A stretch of 64,000 bases of DNA from Microcyclospora pomicola. Lineage: Eukaryota > Ascomycota > Dothideomycetes > Capnodiales. The DNA lies in the NCBI GenBank assembly GCA_002786065.1, contig NHNY01000023.1, positions 186,001 to 250,000 on the forward strand. The letters are read 5' to 3'. Position 1 is the stretch's first letter, and every line of letters starts with the position of its first letter. Shown here piece by piece: positions 58,507-64,000 of this stretch. The translations under genes were made by a program, and so were the position numbers. The notes beneath the pieces were generated by a model. The model searched no databases and had not been told where the DNA came from. It saw nothing but the letters and a program-made list of their open reading frames with translations.

Positions 58507-59913
58507 ATGGCCTCTAACAACGCACAATTCTTCCCTCGTACTGATTTCCTCGCCTCTTCTCCTTCGATCAAACATTAACCAGCTCCCAGCCCCACCTGGT
58601 ACCCAAGGCTCGCAAGGTTGGCCATCACCCTCACACTTTCTACGCCTAGCACACCGCTAAAGCATCGCGCAGAGCAGCAACACTTCGCTCCACCTCCAAC
58701 CAACGATCAACAATCCTTCTTCCCTCCGCCTCCCCAAGCCCAACACCAGACCGCATTCGCCCCTCCACCCTCCGCATCCTCAACACCAACCCAATTCGCT
58801 CCTCCTCCCACAAATGGCGCCGTTGGCAACACGACCGGGGGAGAGGGAAAAGCTCTACCGATGTACCCGGGCCCACCGACCGAATCATATCCGGCAGAGA
58901 AGCAGCAAGAGTCAGACCCAGCACAGCGACCGCTCAACACAAGTCGGCCCTCGAACATGCCAGGCGGTGCACCAGCTCAAGGCCACTTCGTAGGAGCCAG
59001 CGCCACGATCGATGATGTCGGAACGTTCAATGGAGGCTCCTACCGCATCAGTCATCGCGACACCAACACAATCGTCACCCTGCAACTGGCCCTGGGTTGC
59101 CCGCTCACGGTCAAACCCGGTCTCATGATCGCCATGTCTCCCACGATGACCTTGAAGGGCAACTTCAAATTCAGCCTGAAGAAGTTGGCTGTCGGAGGTG
59201 AGATGGCACACAGCACGTACACCGGACCCGGCGAGCTGCTGTTGGCCCCGCATGCCCTGGGCGACGTCACCAACATCCGCCTCACCGGCGAAGAGACCTG
59301 GTCGGTCGGCCGCGACGCGTTCATGGCGTGTACGCAGGGCGTCACCAAGGACTACAAGACCCAGAGTCTCAGCAAAGCCGTGTTTTCGGGTGAGGGGCTA
59401 TTCGTCTACAAGATCGGAGGCACGGGCATCTGCTGGGTGCAAAGCATGGGCGCCATCATTCGGAAAGATGTAAGCTTGTCGCCATATCGTTCGTGCAATC
59501 GTCCGACGAACTCCACTGACACATCTCTCTTCCTGTCCCACAGCTCCGCGAAGGCGAGAAATACATCATCGACAACGGCCACCTCGTCGCCTGGAACGCC
59601 GAGTATGTGATGGAACGCGTCGCCAGCGGCGGCCTGATGAGCAACTTCAGCGCCGGCGAAGGCTTGGTCTGCAAGTTCACCGGTCAGTCTTGTTGCTTTC
59701 TTTCCATCCCATTCCCCCTCTAGTCTCCCATCACCTATCCGTTCACTTGTAGTCTCGCTTTCACTTCTGCCCACCCAGCCGAACCCTGTTCCGCTACATC
59801 AACGTGTTCTACGACTGACCACCTGCCGCCAACCAGGCCCCGGCACAGTCTTCATGCAAACCCGCAACCCGCGGGCGTTCGCGCAGTATATGGCTGCGCA
59901 TGCGGCGGTATAG
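58507..59913 (+). CDS. AIM24: AIM24 family mitochondrial protein (TRAP-like fold)
   Basis: Five exons, 58507-58537, 58590-58616, 58673-59469, 59544-59682 and 59837-59913, give 356 residues with agreeing phases. The two tiny 5' exons (31 and 27 nt) join to a Pro-rich start ([19 protein letters not shown], then [12 protein letters not shown]), the usual leader of fungal members. The AIM24 domain follows from about residue 140: [48 protein letters not shown], and [10 protein letters not shown] then [13 protein letters not shown]. The family has an RNA-attenuation-protein-like beta fold; yeast Aim24 is linked to MICOS/inner-membrane architecture. No clear presequence here, so cytosolic members are also possible. 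Exon 2 boundaries are the least sure. Confidence 0.88.
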
Positions 59914-61453
59914 TGAGCGAGTGAGTAAGCGAGCGGGTAAGTGAAAGAGTGCGTGGTCGCAGAACGGCAGACAGGAAATTTCACAAGAACGATCGCGGGA
60001 TGTTAATGGAGCAAGCATCAGATCGAAAGGTCCATGCAACGCTAGCAGATCCATTATAATGATACAGGTATCATGAGAAAATTCACAATTTCAAGCACTG
60101 GGGTCATATCATGTCATGTCATTCCACAATCGATGAAGCAGATATCCCATGATAACCCCTTTCTATTCTACTAGTACGATATGTAAACGTATAACGTATC
60201 ACGCGGACGTGCGAACATGTACGGTGATTGCCAGATCTCCGGGAATGCAGGACTTATGCTTCCTCTTCTGCCATCCAAGACCAATCTAAGGTACCTTAGG
60301 TACAACAAACGATACAAGACAACTCTACATCGCTGGCGAGATTCGGGTGAGGCAAAAAAGGGTTTGATTCGTTATGCAAGGTATCTTTGCCTTTTCCTTC
60401 GTCACACACCTTCTAGCCGACTTTCTTGCGAAGATGTCCCCACTCAAGTCATCACGGATTGAAAGAGTCTTCCCTTTTGCTTTTGCAGGTCCTTGGTCTA
60501 TCCTTCACCTGGCGCTAGACGTCATGGCTCGATCCAGCCTGAGATCCTGTGGGGATGGGCCTGGCTGCCGATGGTGGGTGAGATATGCTTGCTTATTCCT
60601 ATCTCCGTGATGAGTGCCAGCTCTATTGTTGGAGAATAATGGCTTGGAAGGGGTGGTAGGTTCAGTGTGTATACCGGGATGGAAGCATGCTATGCGGTAG
60701 ATCCGACTGGACGGTCTGGTGTGCAAAAGCGGGAGGAGGGTGGAATGTGTTTCCTCTGGAGTCTTGCCGCATGTCGTGTGGACGGACTCCATCAAGTTTG
60801 GGACGTTCGGCTGTATCGCTGTCGATTGTATGGGATTGGAGTCATTGGCGAACGGTGGAGAGGCTACCGTGGTTCTGCCCATCTGAGTCGCGAGATGACT
60901 ATGCTGCAGTCATGACGTGACGGAGAGTGGTAGTAGTGTCCGGTCAGTACAGCCATGCGTACTCAGAGACACATGTCTGCGTGGCAGTGCTCTGAGCCAC
61001 ACACGAGCCCTTGTCGACGGTCCTGAAGTGAGGAGATGAATGGCGAATCCTTGGAAGAAGGGTGCAGTGAGCCAGATGTATGCGAGGAAGAAATTGAGCG
61101 AATGTTCCTGGTGATAGCGAGGCAGATGCGGCATTTCCATGCTGATGCGAGGTGGGAGCATGAGTGCGTCAATCCTGGTGCTTGTGATGATGATAATGAA
61201 ATCCGTCCAATGTAAAGTTCTAGGTCAGGGATTTGATGACGGTCGTTGGGATCTGGTGCGATGTGATATGCATTAACGCCACGGGCTACAGTGCTTGTAT
61301 AGCACTGAAGCCGAGAACACGTGTGCTGAGATTGGTGAGAAAGTCGACGGTTCACGCTGTGAGGGCTCAAGAAGATTTTGCATGTGTCGTTGGTAGCTGT
61401 AGCTGTTCTGACGTCTACAAGACGGTCAGGAACCGACAAGCCCTTGAAGACAA
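59914..61453. other. Long intergenic region
   Basis: 1.5 kb without a supportable gene. Contains the perfect 14-base palindrome CTAAGGTACCTTAG at 60286-60299. Open frames on both strands around 60374-60920 lack domains and look like chance. Confidence 0.5.
60286..60299. repeat. Perfect 14-base palindrome CTAAGGTACCTTAG
   Basis: Self-complementary over 14 bases. Its right part GTACCTTAGGTA recurs at 2031-2042. CCTAAGGTACCT-type motifs are frequent in intergenic DNA of Pezizomycotina; the function is not known to me. Confidence 0.6.
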
Positions 61454-62131
61454 TCATGTGTCCCGCGTGGGATCCCAGTAACCAGGACTCGATACAGGTG
61501 AATGAAACTCTCGTCCGCCTACATAACACGAGTCAGCATCTATCTTCGCACTGCTCGACCGAAGCCATGATGAGACTCACTCGTTCCTGGTTGATGAGGT
61601 GACATGGGCGTCAAGGCCGTCACAGCAGTCAGAGCGGTCTCATCGCTTTGACCGCTCGTCGACCGAGTCGCGCGACTGGCGGTTTCGCTGAGTTCACGCG
61701 GTGTGGTGCTCATAACATGCCAGAGCAGCCACCGAGTGACCCAGTTTTGGTCCTGACCGCCCATGAGATCATAGAGTGGCAGCGTAGTCTTACTGGCGGA
61801 CCGGTAGATGGCTATCGACACACGATCAAAGACTTCTTCGTCGTACTTTTCTCGATATAGCGGCGTCTCAGCCTTGTAGAGTGCTCGATATGCTTCGTCC
61901 TGGGTAGGAATACCATCAGCATGTACGGATAAGGCTACGAATATGGTAGTGTGTTCCACTCACAACCATTCTGTCGAAGACTTGTCGATGTGTGTAGCTT
62001 GTGGTTTTCAGGCCAACCCGTTCGAGGAACACCGCTTCTGGGTCCGTCAGCAGCGCGGGTACAGCGAATAGAGCTGTTGGGCAAAGAAAGTCGGCAAGTG
62101 AGAGTCGCGCTCCGAGTGGTGTTGTAGACAT
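61454..62131 (-). CDS. Small hypothetical protein
   Basis: Exons 62131-61964, 61899-61581 and 61518-61454 (minus strand; GTGAGT donors, CTGAC branch before the last acceptor) give 183 residues with agreeing phases (0, 1). The globular part reads MSTTPLGARLSLADFLCP, TSYTHRQVFDRMV joined to DEAYRALYKAETPLY, then DEEVFDRVSIAIYRSA; the C-terminal part is Ser/Thr-rich, ending YWDPTRDT. The splice at 61964/61899 joins two helical stretches, which supports it. Without the last intron the frame ends in a less protein-like sequence. I do not recognise the family. An upstream exon could exist. Confidence 0.5.
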
Positions 62132-64000
62132 GATGAACGGCGACAACGATACAGGTCAGTTCTGCGGGTAGGCACCGGGCGATTTGTATGTGCTGGACAG
62201 GCAGGAATCCGACGGTGGCGGCCCGATTGAGACGGGAGACCTTGCAATAAGCTTCTGCAAAACCCAAAGTACAGAAGCAATAATCGTCAAGACGCGGCAG
62301 CACCAACGGCACACAGGCTGTCCAACGCAGGTCTAGTGGTTGTCCGTGGGTGATTGCAGCGCGGTCCCGATCGCAAGAGAGAACTGAGGACGCAGCCCGC
62401 TGCCTCATATAGCTTTCTATCATGAACAAGGCTCGTAAGACCAGGAACCTACCACAGGCATGATATCACGTCCTGTACAGTCATGCGCGGAATCGCGGTT
62501 GATCGACATGATGGTAACGTTTTGCAGCAAAACGGAAGCCCGCCCCCCAGGCCAAAAGCGCGGAGAGCCCCCCTGCAGGCAAGAGGTGGCGGCCTCAATA
62601 GGCATGGTTTCAGATCACAAATCGAGGTGCGTCGCGGAGATGGCATGCCGCATGCGCTGCAGCGATCCAAGCAAGGAACGCTCTAGCGGCAGCCAAACAG
62701 GCCCGAAAGCCGTGGCCGCGAGCGCCAGACGCACATTTCCGGGAGCTGGGCAGACACCACGCCGACCAGAAGCCGGGCCAGGGGTGTATAAGACGAGTGT
62801 TATGCCTTGGGGCGCGGAGACACCACCGGTGTGAGACCTGCAGCGAAGGGTGAGGTAGAATTAGACCAGGGGAGACTGGCAATGATGCTCGCGGGGCGAT
62901 CTGATAGGAGCGGAAGTGCAGGGCCGGAGGGCGGTAAAGTACCACCCGGCCGGGATTGGGGGAGTGCCGCGACAGGTCGCAGGAATAGACGTGCAGATGC
63001 GCTGGAAAACGCAGCAGTCGCGGCGGTTGGAGCTTGCTTGCTATACTGCACATTGCTTACCGCCACGCTGCTGTACATATGCCTCTGGACCGTAGGCAGA
63101 TCCCAGCAATATGCATCGGCGGACGTGCTGGAGCCAGAATGGCGTTGCTGGCCGGGCAGATCTGAGACCAATCCGCTAGAGCGCGACTAGCACTGGACAT
63201 CTTCCTCAATAGCTGCTCTGCGATATTTCTTTTTACACGGCACATCCCTCCGGATCGAGACGGCTCACCAATACGGGAGGGTGGGTGCGGACGAAGATCT
63301 TGGATGGGACTTGGCACCGGCGCCGTAGCCCAGATGTCGTCGATATCCACCCATGCAATGCAGGTACTGTAAGGCATGTACAGTACATCGTTCGACACGA
63401 CGTCGATACCACAAGTGCGGACACGGAAAGAGAAGCCGCCGTGCCGGTCCAGTCGTTCTACACATCATCTCATGATTTCTGCATGGGTCCAACACCAGCT
63501 CACCACATGCTTGGCCCCCGACTGCACAGCATCATCCAGAAATGCCTGCGGCTGATGTAGCCGATCCGCTGCCACACGTTTGCAGTAGTCACGGTAGGCT
63601 GTGATCGGCGGACGGTGAGGCCCAGTGCTGCAACGTGTCCCTCGCCCGCTAAGCCAAAGACGAGCGTCTCCCCCTTCGCCGTTCCTCAGGTCTTCCGATA
63701 TTATCGATGCGGCTACAAGGGCACGGCGCGGGTGGATATCAAGGGTGTGCTGGGTTCCACGAGGCCAAGCCTTGCAAAGCCTCGAGGTCACACCCGCGTC
63801 TTCCAACTTTGTCTCGACCTCACATGCAGTCTTCAAACCACAGCGTGATGAGATCATTCCTCCAACCTGATCTTGGCACGCTGAACGTGTTTAGCGTTGT
63901 CGCAGCACTCCCGCGAGCATCGCTCTGCTGGTCTCGATTGAGGCTTTCACGCGCGGGGTATCGCCCATCTCTCTCTGGCCATGCACGCAACGCCTGGGGA
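62132..64000. other. GC-rich terminal region without recognisable gene
   Basis: 1.9 kb. Around 62530-62800 it is strongly GC-rich with C-runs (gcccgccccccagg, gagagcccccctgc) and then GTATAAGA near 62786, which resembles a promoter with a TATA box, but no convincing coding region follows. Open frames at 62807-63190 (a membrane-like segment, no ATG) and 63465-63857 (minus) match nothing I know. A gene may begin beyond the window edge. Confidence 0.45.

Noticed and set aside
60505-60882. 125-codon minus-strand frame and overlapping plus-strand frames
   Set aside because: Composition rich in Thr/Pro/His without pattern, and frames open on both strands at once, as in chance open DNA.
62807-63190. 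Open frame with a membrane-like segment
   Set aside because: No ATG near its start and no conserved motif; the hydrophobic stretch alone is not enough.
63465-63857. 130-codon minus-strand frame
   Set aside because: No domain, no splice support, no neighbours to explain it.

Overview
The window is eukaryotic nuclear DNA from a filamentous ascomycete (Pezizomycotina). Introns are short (about 50-200 bp) with GT..AG ends and fungal branch sites such as CTAAC or CTGAC, genes are packed closely on both strands, and the genes include fungal-type neutral trehalase, the Slt2 MAP kinase, an AtfA-like bZIP, the Bud2 RasGAP and a p24 protein. The general style suggests Dothideomycetes (perhaps the Mycosphaerellales/Capnodiales side), but this is inference. 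I saw no rRNA, tRNA, CRISPR, transposon or virus-derived element. I rebuilt splice models by hand and checked the summed exon phase of each one.

Layout. 1-14 kb holds housekeeping genes: the end of a Prp24/SART3-type splicing factor (cut by the window edge), neutral trehalase, a Cyp40 Hsp90 co-chaperone, mitochondrial ribosomal protein mL58 divergent from the import receptor TOM70, the RNA helicase HAS1, and the p24 cargo receptor ERV25. 14-24.5 kb holds a secreted amidase, a mitochondrial PPR-like protein, a four-helix membrane protein of unknown function, a MOT1-type molybdate transporter and the glutathione-degrading peptidase DUG1. 25-32.7 kb holds the cell-wall-integrity MAP kinase, the gamma-tubulin complex protein GCP3/Alp6 and the stress bZIP atfA.

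32.7-40 kb is a gene-poor, accessory-looking island. It holds two tandem 89-residue cysteine-rich proteins with the same cysteine spacing and a 796-residue protein that combines a basic leader, a membrane anchor, TPR-like helices, an ankyrin-like stretch and a C-terminal TIR domain. The TIR domain keeps the glutamate used by TIR NADases. This island is the best candidate for an undescribed system.

40-62 kb returns to conserved genes: Bud2-type RasGAP, a BTB/POZ protein, succinate dehydrogenase assembly factor SDHAF2, the ESCRT-III subunit Snf7, a conserved membrane protein, Mediator subunit Med1, a putative regulator with half of a Zn2Cys6 motif and C-terminal hydrophobic segments, AIM24, and a small hypothetical protein. 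The last 1.9 kb is GC-rich with no gene I can support.

Mitochondrial functions recur (mL58, TOM70, PPR-like, SDHAF2, AIM24, possibly the TIR protein), as do stress functions (trehalase, Cyp40, Slt2, AtfA). Apart from the mL58/TOM70 shared promoter and the island, I see no sign that the order is more than ordinary gene neighbourhood.
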